This document shows, piece by piece, positions 36,438 to 44,884 of a DNA stretch of 64,000 bases. The notes beneath the pieces are model-generated. The model ran no database searches, was not told the origin of the DNA, and was given only the letters and a program-made list of their open reading frames with translations. This DNA comes from an uncultured Alistipes sp. (GTDB lineage Bacteria > Bacteroidota > Bacteroidia > Bacteroidales > Rikenellaceae). The position numbers and the translations under genes were made by a program. Location of the stretch: positions 3,969-67,968 of the forward strand of contig UQYM01000009.1 in NCBI GenBank assembly GCA_900545315.1, read 5' to 3'. Positions within the stretch are counted from its first letter, which is position 1; each line of letters starts with the position of its first letter.

Positions 36438-37902
36438 TATCTCCGTTCTCTGCCTGCCCTGGTCAGGATGCACACACAAAAAGTTGTGTCCACACCGTAG
36501 CATTTCCCATCCTGCCCCATCTCTCGAGTTATTCAGGTTTACAACACTGCTTACGATCCAAGTCCTTTTCCCATCACATCTTCCGTCAAAGGAGATGGAT
36601 CATAGTCATCAAGCTGCTGTACGGGCATCCATGCAACCAGCATGCCTTGCTGCTCGTACTCCTATCAGAAACTGGTATCGACTCAATGGCCAAATCGTCA
36701 GTAAACTGTGTAAATCTATCCTGAAACGATGTAAACGCAAACCTTGGAAGCCAGAATCATTATTGCTCAAAGGGCAAATAACAAGCTATATAAAAATACA
36801 GAGTACGCAACATCTCACCATCGCCACTGCACTTTATACTCCTATTTCGTTGGTCCCCGTGCCGTATCCCATCCGGAACCATCTTCATTAGCCATCCCAC
36901 ATATCCTGCAAAACCGTAAACACTGCCTTTGATTCCATACAATGGGGACCCGCACACACTCTCTCTACACACTGTCTATACGAATACCGCAACCTAACTC
37001 CGCACATAATTTATTATGAGTTCTTCGTTCCATCTTATTCACCACATCAAACACGACAAGTTTGATTGCCTCAAGTTATGGAACCGTATCCAATCGACAA
37101 GCGATGAATCCCCAATACAAGAAAGCAACATAGAAGCAAATGCGAAATCGCACAAATGATGCAAAAAAGTTCTAACAGATACACGAATTAGGTAAACAGA
37201 AGAGTCGCACCGATAACCGATTACCCACATGATGGCTACACACTGCATTTTACGGACCAACGCAGCGTTAAAAAAGTCTCTGCTATGCAACAATGAAACA
37301 AAATTTCCTTGAAATAGGCTATGCAGCATAGACAAATTTGTACTTCGGATAATATCTTTCCGACAAATCCGACTATCACCTATACATATATACATATTTG
37401 TCGTAAGGTCCAACACATTCCCTCCACAACAGGTTATTTCGCAACTAATTGTTTCGTATGATACTCTCAAGCGCCATCGGCATTTCAACATCTGCATCAA
37501 TTTACAAATAAGGAAATTTGTTAGAATTAAAATTTTCTTGATTGAACAATATTATAACTGTATTATCGTTAAAGAAAATATAAAAATGCATGGAGGTCAT
37601 AAAAAAGTTTGACTAGGCATCAATTTATCGCATATAAATATTCGGAACAGGGGTTAGCTCAATATTCACGTCCAATTAAGCCCTTAAGTCCGATTAAACA
37701 AACACCCGATAAGCGACTGACCAGATCGGGCCAGACCTGCAATAAGGAGACGGTTCGAACGACTCCATTAGATAATCCAATCCAAAATAAAAGAGACTAT
37801 CCTCTCTCTGAATTTCACAAATACAACCATGAATTAAAATAATATTTATGGCTTACTTTTTGTTATTCGACAAATAGTGATTCTTCATTAAAAAAATCTT
37901 TT
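36438..37902. other. 1.5-kb gene-poor AT-rich stretch
   Basis: The longest stretch without a convincing gene in the window. A reverse frame at 37039-37500 (153 codons, ten Cys) and several shorter frames exist but lack protein-like composition and any promoter. At 37591-37597 there is a GGAGG-like sequence, rare in this genome, followed by a TTG-started 77-codon frame at 37609-37842 of low credibility. No tRNA, tmRNA, RNase P or SRP RNA signature was recognised. It may hold an untranslated RNA or be a decayed locus. Confidence 0.4.
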
Positions 37903-37910
37903 TACCTTTG
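37903..37910 (+). promoter_or_regulatory. -7 box for the 81-residue orphan
   Basis: TACCTTTG, a full match to TAnnTTTG, 40 bases before the ATG. No exact TTTG at -33. Confidence 0.6.
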
Positions 37911-37950
37911 TAGGGAAAAAGATTCATCGCATTAACTAAAAATTAAAACT

Positions 37951-38196
37951 ATGCCAAGGGAAAAAATGCCGGATAATCTGCAAGACTTTACTACCATGTA
38001 CATGCAGAGACCGATTGCCAAAATTATTGAAGAGTTGTTTATTCTTAAAACCAACAGTCGTGAGCTGAAGGTGACCAATCAAAAATTGGCCAAAAATGAC
38101 CCTTCAAAACTCAAAGAAGAGATCAAACGGTTACGCGAAATTGAAAAGAAATACAACAAAATCATGGCATTCGCTACCAATACGGAAGAGGCTTAA
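37951..38196 (+). CDS. Small coiled-coil protein of unknown function
   Basis: An 81-residue soluble protein that I do not recognise. It starts MPREKMPDNLQDFTTMYMQR and is rich in Lys, Glu and Leu. Residues about 20-70 show spaced hydrophobic positions fitting one or two helices or a short coiled coil (IIEELFILK, LKEEIKRLREIEKKYNKIM). No Cys or His pairs and no membrane segment. The gene is convincing because it sits between a good -7 box 40 bases upstream and a very strong terminator 20 bases downstream, with sense-strand composition unlike the surrounding gap. It may be a small regulatory or chaperone-like protein, but this is speculation. Confidence 0.75.
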   Translation: MPREKMPDNLQDFTTMYMQRPIAKIIEELFILKTNSRELKVTNQKLAKNDPSKLKEEIKRLREIEKKYNKIMAFATNTEEA

Positions 38197-38216
38197 AGCC
38201 ACTGAATGGCATTATA

Positions 38217-38259
38217 AAGACGATGATTATCCTACTTGATAATCATCGTCTTTTTTTTT
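38217..38259 (+). terminator. Very strong terminator of the 81-residue orphan
   Basis: A perfect 15-bp stem (38217-38231 with 38238-38252) around a 6-base loop, followed by an unbroken T run to 38259. Confidence 0.95.
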
Positions 38260-38522
38260 GATATCAGGTAACAACATCCATACTCTGGCCTCAAAAAAAC
38301 GGATTGCATACACTCCCTTTCAGACACCAAACACTACCCAAAGTCCGATTCGCAATATTCGGTATTTCAAGCCATCTTGCAGATGTGTTTCATACAACAG
38401 AATTGTCTTGTGAGTTATCGCCGAATTTCTATCCCCAGAACGACACTCCCTGAACCATCATATTCATCAGCCTCGGTAAATACTGTTTTTTTACTATCTT
38501 GTGCACACTATCGCAATAGTTG

Positions 38523-39455
38523 ATGGATATGATGACCAAATTCAAACATACACTGTTATTGTGGGTTGCCGGCACACTCTCATTCTCCTTGCAGGCAGCC
38601 AATCCCGTGCCGGCGGACCAACCCGCACAACGACCACAACCACAAGCCCTCTACCCCGACGCCCCTCCCGCTGAGAGCAACGGTCTCTCTCCGGAAAACA
38701 TCACGGTCACCCCGGATGTGCTGGGCGGTGCCGTCGAGGCTGATTATTTTATTGTACAACCCGATCCAGACAAAGCGACAGGTCAGGCCGTACTGATCTG
38801 CCCGGGTGGCGGATACGGTGCAACCTGCTACGGATACGAAGGGCTGGGCCCGGCAGAATGGTTCCGTGAACGGGGTGTCTTTGCCTTGGTTCTACGCTAC
38901 CGCATGCCGAACGGACACTACAACATTCCTTTGGCCGATGTACGCAAAGCCATGCAACTCCTCCGCACAAATGCCAATGAATGGCACATCGACCCTAACA
39001 AGATTGGTATTATGGGCTTCTCTGCGGGAGGACATCTGGCTGCTTCAGCTTCAACTCTATTAGATGCTGAGGATCGTCCGAACTTCACCATTCTGTTCTA
39101 CCCTGTTCTTTCCATGGATGCCTCTATCACCCATGCAGGCTCACGACGCAACCTGCTCGGCGACAATCCTACGGATGAACTGGTGATTCGTTTCAGCCCG
39201 GATAAACAGGTCACAGAACAGACCCCTCCGGCCTTTATCGCCACCAGTACACAAGACAAATCTGTCAAGCCCATTAACAGTGTACTCTACTACCTGGCTT
39301 TGGAACAGCAACACATCCCGGCCGAACTGCATATCTATCCACAGGGTTATCACGGCTTTGCATTACGCACGGAATTTGCCTACTACAACGAAATCTCCAC
39401 AGCCCTCGACCGCTGGTTGAAAGAGCTCAATAGCGGCCAATTAAAACGGTTCTGA
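38523..39455 (+). CDS. Secreted alpha/beta-hydrolase (esterase-like)
   Basis: A 310-residue protein with a signal peptide (hydrophobic about 9-24, cleavage near LQA-A) and a Pro-rich linker. The alpha/beta-hydrolase domain carries oxyanion-loop CPGGGYG (about 94-99), nucleophile elbow GFSAGGH with Ser167, a probable acid in TSTQDKSVKP (Asp245) and YHGFAL with His277. It resembles carbohydrate acetyl-esterases of the BD-FAE/Axe type, which remove acetyl groups from plant glycans, but the substrate is unproven. The frame opens with TTG 38520; ATG 38523 is chosen, and ATG 38529 or 38532 are possible. The 263 bases before it hold no clear promoter. Confidence 0.82.
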   Translation: MDMMTKFKHTLLLWVAGTLSFSLQAANPVPADQPAQRPQPQALYPDAPPAESNGLSPENITVTPDVLGGAVEADYFIVQPDPDKATGQAVLICPGGGYGATCYGYEGLGPAEWFRERGVFALVLRYRMPNGHYNIPLADVRKAMQLLRTNANEWHIDPNKIGIMGFSAGGHLAASASTLLDAEDRPNFTILFYPVLSMDASITHAGSRRNLLGDNPTDELVIRFSPDKQVTEQTPPAFIATSTQDKSVKPINSVLYYLALEQQHIPAELHIYPQGYHGFALRTEFAYYNEISTALDRWLKELNSGQLKRF

Positions 39456-39634
39456 TTTAGAACTTTTTATCACAAAATGGTTTCAACCTGTTACTTTTAG
39501 TCCTAAATTCCGTTATAGACAAGAGTAATATTCCCTGACTAATTGAAAATCCAAAACTCAACGCATATCCTTACAATTGAGAATCTTTTGGGTAGTAAAC
39601 AAGAAAATCAGTCAGTTTATTTAATTCACCAAAA

Positions 39635-39672
39635 CGGGGAACAAGCATAAGCCTGTTCCCCGCTTCTTTTTT
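39635..39672 (+). terminator. Terminator downstream of the esterase gene
   Basis: CGGGGAACA (39635-39643) pairs with TGTTCCCCG (39654-39662), followed by CTTCTTTTTT. It is about 180 bases after the stop; the rest of the 413-base convergent gap to the M20 gene holds nothing recognised. Confidence 0.8.
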
Positions 39673-39868
39673 AGGGACAACTCTCCCTATAACGCTATGT
39701 TCAGACAACAATGATCTCAGTGTATCCTCAATACCAATAAAACTGAAAAATATCAGGAAAACAACTGACTGACTGCTAAATGCACTACACCTCTATACTC
39801 TCCAAAATGGACATCATGTGTTGGCAGGTAAAATAGATCGCATGTAAATCCATACCCACCATTTTACT

Positions 39869-41068
39869 CTACTTTTGGCCGAGTAATGACAGACCCAAGG
39901 CAGCCATGGTTGCTACCCCTTGATCCAGCGCCGCCTCGCCCGGATTAAATGTCCCGGTGTGTAATCCGCCACCTGAGGTTCCGTCCGGACCTGCCGTCCC
40001 CAAACGATAAAACAGACTTGGATAACGGACCGTATAATAGCCAAAATCTTCGGCTGTCATCCGCAAATCCAACGCCTGGATATTCTCTTTACCCCACATC
40101 TGCATGGTCAGTTGACGGGCATGTTCGGTTAGCTGATCATCATTGACCACACAAGGGTATCCATCGGCAATATCAACGTCGACTTCAACGCCGTACGCAA
40201 CGGCTATACCCGCCGAAATTTCACGAATACGTTGCTTGCCCTTTGCCCGCCAGGCCTCATCCATGGTACGGAAGGTACCCTCAATATGCACTTCGGAAGG
40301 GATCACATTGGTGGCTCCCTCGGCAATCACCCGACCGAATGACAACACGGTCGGCATCCGACTATCGGCATTCCGGCTGACAATCTGCTGCAGCGCAGTG
40401 ATCAAGGCCGCAGCCGCCACAACAGGATCGTTCAGGTTGTGCGGCAACGCTCCGTGCCCACCTTTCCCTTTAACCGTAAGCCGCACCTCATCTCCTGAGG
40501 CCATATACTTGCCCGGACGGAATCCAAGCTGTCCAAGCGGAATCTCTGCCCCGACATGTTCTCCCACTACGGCTATCACCTGATAATCCGCAAAGGGATC
40601 CTCGGCCAATACCAAACTGGCCCCTCCGGGACACACCTCCTCGCCCGGTTGGAAGAGTCCAAAGATCGTTCCGTCGATCTCCGCTTTATGCCGGTTCAAC
40701 AAGACCATTGCCCCCAATAGGCAGGCCATGTGCATATCGTGCCCACAGGCATGCATCACCCCCTCGTGACATGAGGCAAAAGGCAAACCGGTCTGCTCAC
40801 TCACGGGCAAAGCATCCATATCGGCCCGCAAAACCACACACCGCGACAGATCGCCTTTTCCCTCGATTTTGGCTAAAATGCCTGTCCCCGCAATCGGACG
40901 GAAAGGGATCCCCTCAGCGGTCAATTGTTCAGCGATATAACGTGCAGTTTCGTGTTCGGCAAAAGAGAGTTCCGGGTATTGGTGAATCGTACGACGGAAC
41001 GAGACTGTCCAGTCGTGCAGTTCTGACGCCTCACGTTTGAGCGTATCCAACAGTTGTTGAGTCATCAC
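39869..41068 (-). CDS. M20-family amidohydrolase (N-acyl amino acid deacylase type)
   Basis: A 399-residue metallopeptidase-like amidohydrolase of the M20D group, which removes acyl groups from N-acyl amino acids. The metal-binding region shows CVVLRADMDALPV, GVMHACGHDMHMACLLG and FQPGEEVCPGGASL, and a C-terminal His in GGGLHTGTF. A dimerisation domain (about 185-300) interrupts the catalytic domain. Substrate unknown: hippurate, N-acetyl-Cys and acyl-indole-acetate hydrolases all belong here. It starts 39 bases after the MetH-like gene stop on the same strand and probably shares its transcript, which hints at sulfur amino acid use. Start ATG 41068 or 41065. Confidence 0.88.
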   Translation of the reverse strand: MMTQQLLDTLKREASELHDWTVSFRRTIHQYPELSFAEHETARYIAEQLTAEGIPFRPIAGTGILAKIEGKGDLSRCVVLRADMDALPVSEQTGLPFASCHEGVMHACGHDMHMACLLGAMVLLNRHKAEIDGTIFGLFQPGEEVCPGGASLVLAEDPFADYQVIAVVGEHVGAEIPLGQLGFRPGKYMASGDEVRLTVKGKGGHGALPHNLNDPVVAAAALITALQQIVSRNADSRMPTVLSFGRVIAEGATNVIPSEVHIEGTFRTMDEAWRAKGKQRIREISAGIAVAYGVEVDVDIADGYPCVVNDDQLTEHARQLTMQMWGKENIQALDLRMTAEDFGYYTVRYPSLFYRLGTAGPDGTSGGGLHTGTFNPGEAALDQGVATMAALGLSLLGQK

Positions 41069-41107
41069 TTCGAATTACAAAGATTGCTTGTTTACTATGA
41101 TTCGGCT

Positions 41108-44100
41108 TTACGCCTGTATATATTGCGGGATCAGTTTACGCAACTGCTCCACACTGATTCCTCGACAAGAGGCATAGGCCGCCAATTGCTCGGCATCGAC
41201 CTGTCCGACATTGAAGTTACGAGCCTCCGGCAGCGCAAACATCAATCCACACAAAGCCGGAGCAGGCATCAATTCATACTGGTCTGTTACCTGCAACCCG
41301 ATGGCTTCCGGAAGGTGCAACAGTTCTGCCACCGTTTTGCGATATGAACGATCGGGGCACGAAGGCATGCCGAAGTTGGGGCGGATACCGGAATATTTCC
41401 CCTCCAAAAGTTCTGCAGGGGTCAGCTGGTCCGCCTGTTCAATACCCCACAACTGCACCCGAACATAACGGTGCATCTCCTCCGCCATCGCCTCGCACAG
41501 ACGGCCGGCCAACAAACCGGCCAGTTTGGCTCGTGCCTCATCACCTGCCTCACGCAAACGCTGCTGCAAAGCATCGAGTCCCGCACCAACAGTTACCGCA
41601 TAAAGAGCTACACTATCGAGAACATCTCCTGCCGGAGCCACAAAATCTGCCAACGAAAGGTTTACAGCCTGCGAACTCTGCTGATTACGGAGTTGCGGCA
41701 TACGCAACAGTTCCTTCGTGCAGGCCACATCCTCGTACAGCACAATATCATCCCCATCCCGACGAGCCGGATAGAGTGCCACAACACCTTGCGCATGCAA
41801 CCATCCCTGTTCAATGATCTCCTGCAGCAATTGTTGGGCATCATCATACAGCCGACGAGCCTGCTCCCCTTTTGTCGGATCATCGAGTAGGTCCGGGAAG
41901 CGGCCGGGCATTCCAGCTAATCCGAACAGATAACTCCAGTTGATCAGCGGCAACAACCGTTTCAAGTCGTAATCAACAAAATTCTCCCGACCAATCTTTA
42001 AAGGCGCCTTAACCCGGCTAAAGTCAGCTTTGAGTCCATGAGCTCGCGCGTCAGCCAAAGTTCGGAAAGGTCGGTTTTTGGCCCGATTGGCAAACTCTTC
42101 CCGCAGGGTGATCTGCTCCATCTGCACATCGATCAGGTAGATATCCCGTTCACTCGAACAAACACGCTGTATAATTTGCAAAGCCGTGACCGGTACCGGC
42201 AGATAGACAACCGTTCCATTGGCATACTTGGGAGCCAATTTTACCGCAGTATGAAGCACCGAAGTTGCCGCACCTCCTACTAAGAAAGGCAACATCACCC
42301 CCTCCTTCTGAACTGTCGTCAAGATTGACTCGATCAAGCCCAGAGCACGTGAAGTCGCTCCACACAACACAACAGCCGCGCAATCACTTTGCCGACAACA
42401 TTCGATCAATTGTTTGGGCTCAGTCCTATATTGCACCTCTTCCACCTGAAAATCCGAACCTTTCAACAGACATTTTAACAGTTCTGCAGACGAATCATAT
42501 TCCGTATTATCGATGGACACCCACAACAGATGACGCGATTTGTCCGTTGCGGGATCTGCAGCAGACGCTGCTGCTTGCGCCCTGTCGTTTTGTTGCTGGC
42601 AACTGCGATGGATCACCCGCTGCAACAAAGCCAATGGAGCAATGCCCTCCTTTACACATTTTTCCAATTTGAGCAAGGCATCCATCCTTTCCGTCAACAG
42701 TATTTGCAACGAAAGTTTGTCGTCCGTCGTTGCACCACCCAACTGTTGAACGGATTCAGGACATTGAGAAACAACATGATCAATCAATGCGTCAATCGTT
42801 CCCGTACTGTCTGCTGCGATCAATTGTTCACACACAGTCCGCAACTGTGCAGGTTGATCCTGCGTAGGTTGTACAGTTTGAGGATCAGCCAATGCGAAGT
42901 CCAAACCAAGTGCAGCAGCACGCTCCAACAGTACACTATTTAACATTTTGACCGCCGCATCGCACCCCTGGAATTCAGACGAGAAAACGTTGATTCTTCC
43001 TCCTAACCGCCATTGCGGATGAGCGGTCCGAAGTCCTGCTACAATCTCCAGGAACTGTTTGGCCGTATCCGGATGATCCACCACCGGCAACAGCACAGGG
43101 TCGATCACGACACTATCCTGCGGGAAACCGGATTGCTCCAATAAGACGGCTATGCGTTGTGCAGCGTCCCGTTTTCGGTCGAGCGTGTCGGCTGCTCCCT
43201 GTTCGTCGATCAAAGCAATCCATGCGGCAGCTCCATAGCGATCCACCAACGACAATCGACGTAAAAACTCCTCCTCACCTTCGGCAAGTGTCAACGGACC
43301 GACTATCGGTTTGCCCTGCATACACTGCATGGCGGTCTCCAAGGTCTTCCACTCCGAAGAGAAAACCACAACCGGAACTCGAGCCACCTCCGGCGTTGCC
43401 ATCGCCAAATTGAGCAGATTGCGCACCGTCTCTGTTCCACTGACCATCGGATCATCAACATCGACCACCGCCAACGGAGAACCGGACTCTATCTCAGCGC
43501 GAAGGGTATTGACAGCCTCGGCGTAACGTTTATCCCGGATAGCCGCCGCAAACGCCGTAGAGTGCGTTGCATCGGAACGTGTACCCAATAGTGTCGGGCC
43601 TTGCGCCGTTGGGAAGGTCGCAAGCTCCAGACCGCTCAGCAAAAGCTGATTGTTGGGTTGCGGAATTTGACGGGGTACATATTTAGAGGCCACAGCCGCA
43701 ATCGCAGCAATGTGCATGGGGGTCGTACCACAACATCCGCCCACAACATTCAGCAGTCCAGCAGAGAGATAACCCTCAATCGTTGCAGCCATCATCTCTG
43801 GCGTTTCGCCATATCGGCCCTCGTTATCAGGCAATCCCGCATTGGGATGCGCCGACACCGCACAAGCCGCCACAGCCGACAATCGCTCGATATAGGGGCG
43901 CATTCGCTCCGCCCCGTGTCCGCAATTCAAGCCGACCGAAATTACGTTGCCATGATGTACCGAAGCGTAAAACGCCTCAACAGTCTGCCCAGCCAATGTA
44001 CGTCCCCCAGTATCAGTCAACGTTCCGGAAACCATAATTGGAATGGGCTTTTTACGTTCCTTAGCCAACTTTTCGACAGCAAAAATGGCCGCCTTGACAT

Positions 44101-44656
44101 TCAACGTATCAAAAAAGGTCTCCAACAGAATCAGATCCACACCGCCATCCACCAGACCCCGTGCCTGATCGTAATAGGCCTGCGACAGTTGGTCAAAAGT
44201 GACGGCACGTGCCGCCGGATCATTCACATCGGGCGAGATGGAGGCAGAACGATTCCCCGGACCAATCGAACCGGCCACGAAACGTGGTTTGGATGGATTT
44301 AACAGTGTATATTTATCGGCCGCAGCCCGCGCAATAGATGCCGCCGTTTTGCAGATGTCATACACATAAAAATCGAGCATCTGATCCGACAACGACAGAG
44401 CATTGGCATTGAACGTGTCGGTCGAAACGATATCAGCACCGGCCTGCAAATAGGCCTCATGAATATCGGTCAACACATCAGGACGACTCATCACCAGCGC
44501 CTCGTTACACCCCAGCAAAGGCATCGGCCAGTCCTGAAACATTGTACCCCGGAAATCCTCTTCAGTAAGTTCGTATCTATGCACCATCGTACCAAACCCG
44601 CCATCCAAAATCAAAATACGACGGGCCATCTCGGATTGTATCGAGAATTTCAACAT
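41108..44656 (-). CDS. MetH-like protein with degenerate folate, cobalamin and SAM sites
   Basis: A 1182-residue homologue of cobalamin-dependent methionine synthase, keeping all domains in order. The homocysteine domain (1-335) is well conserved: ILDGGFGTM, GPGNRSASISPDVNDP and all three zinc ligands Cys245, Cys308 and Cys309. The pterin domain (350-595) has lost two of four contacts (Phe432 and Gly453 replace the usual Asp and Asn; Asp519 and Asn556 remain). The B12 cap is barely recognisable and DxHxxG is replaced around 714-724 (WVSIDNTEYDSS), so the lower-ligand His is gone. The later B12 segment LVGGAATS remains. In the reactivation domain (865-1182), RPAPGY reads RPNFGM and the SAM-binding Asp is Asn906. 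No frameshift or stop. Classical MetH activity looks impossible; a cobalamin-free homocysteine methyltransferase or a regulator is possible. Confidence 0.85.
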   Translation of the reverse strand: MLKFSIQSEMARRILILDGGFGTMVHRYELTEEDFRGTMFQDWPMPLLGCNEALVMSRPDVLTDIHEAYLQAGADIVSTDTFNANALSLSDQMLDFYVYDICKTAASIARAAADKYTLLNPSKPRFVAGSIGPGNRSASISPDVNDPAARAVTFDQLSQAYYDQARGLVDGGVDLILLETFFDTLNVKAAIFAVEKLAKERKKPIPIMVSGTLTDTGGRTLAGQTVEAFYASVHHGNVISVGLNCGHGAERMRPYIERLSAVAACAVSAHPNAGLPDNEGRYGETPEMMAATIEGYLSAGLLNVVGGCCGTTPMHIAAIAAVASKYVPRQIPQPNNQLLLSGLELATFPTAQGPTLLGTRSDATHSTAFAAAIRDKRYAEAVNTLRAEIESGSPLAVVDVDDPMVSGTETVRNLLNLAMATPEVARVPVVVFSSEWKTLETAMQCMQGKPIVGPLTLAEGEEEFLRRLSLVDRYGAAAWIALIDEQGAADTLDRKRDAAQRIAVLLEQSGFPQDSVVIDPVLLPVVDHPDTAKQFLEIVAGLRTAHPQWRLGGRINVFSSEFQGCDAAVKMLNSVLLERAAALGLDFALADPQTVQPTQDQPAQLRTVCEQLIAADSTGTIDALIDHVVSQCPESVQQLGGATTDDKLSLQILLTERMDALLKLEKCVKEGIAPLALLQRVIHRSCQQQNDRAQAAASAADPATDKSRHLLWVSIDNTEYDSSAELLKCLLKGSDFQVEEVQYRTEPKQLIECCRQSDCAAVVLCGATSRALGLIESILTTVQKEGVMLPFLVGGAATSVLHTAVKLAPKYANGTVVYLPVPVTALQIIQRVCSSERDIYLIDVQMEQITLREEFANRAKNRPFRTLADARAHGLKADFSRVKAPLKIGRENFVDYDLKRLLPLINWSYLFGLAGMPGRFPDLLDDPTKGEQARRLYDDAQQLLQEIIEQGWLHAQGVVALYPARRDGDDIVLYEDVACTKELLRMPQLRNQQSSQAVNLSLADFVAPAGDVLDSVALYAVTVGAGLDALQQRLREAGDEARAKLAGLLAGRLCEAMAEEMHRYVRVQLWGIEQADQLTPAELLEGKYSGIRPNFGMPSCPDRSYRKTVAELLHLPEAIGLQVTDQYELMPAPALCGLMFALPEARNFNVGQVDAEQLAAYASCRGISVEQLRKLIPQYIQA

Positions 44657-44884
44657 AAATTACTCCGTTAAATATTTTTTAATCAATAAGATATTGCTTC
44701 TCCAACTGCTTTCAGGCGGTACAATCTTGTCATCGTAGTTCTGCCAAAGTCGCAAGTTCAGGATCTACGTTCACTGCGCGGTCATCACTACACTACGCAC
44801 AGTCTCTGACCACTCCGTTTGGGGACAATTACAAGATGGTACACGACTCGAGTAGAAAAAACTTCGACATTGCATCCGCAATGC

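Noticed and set aside
37039..37500. Reverse 153-codon frame in the gene-poor stretch
   Set aside because: Composition is not protein-like (ten Cys, scattered rare residues), with no promoter, family motif or neighbour.
37745..37770. tRNA T-loop-like GGTTCGAAC
   Set aside because: The flanks do not pair and no acceptor or anticodon arm can be built.
37586..37842. GGAGG-like sequence with a tiny frame (MHGGHKKV) and a 77-codon TTG-started frame
   Set aside because: This phylum seldom uses Shine-Dalgarno sites and the predicted product resembles nothing; too weak to call.
44657..44884. Possible cobalamin or SAM riboswitch upstream of the MetH-like gene
   Set aside because: No B12-box-like sequence or SAM-riboswitch core was recognised in the 228 bases.
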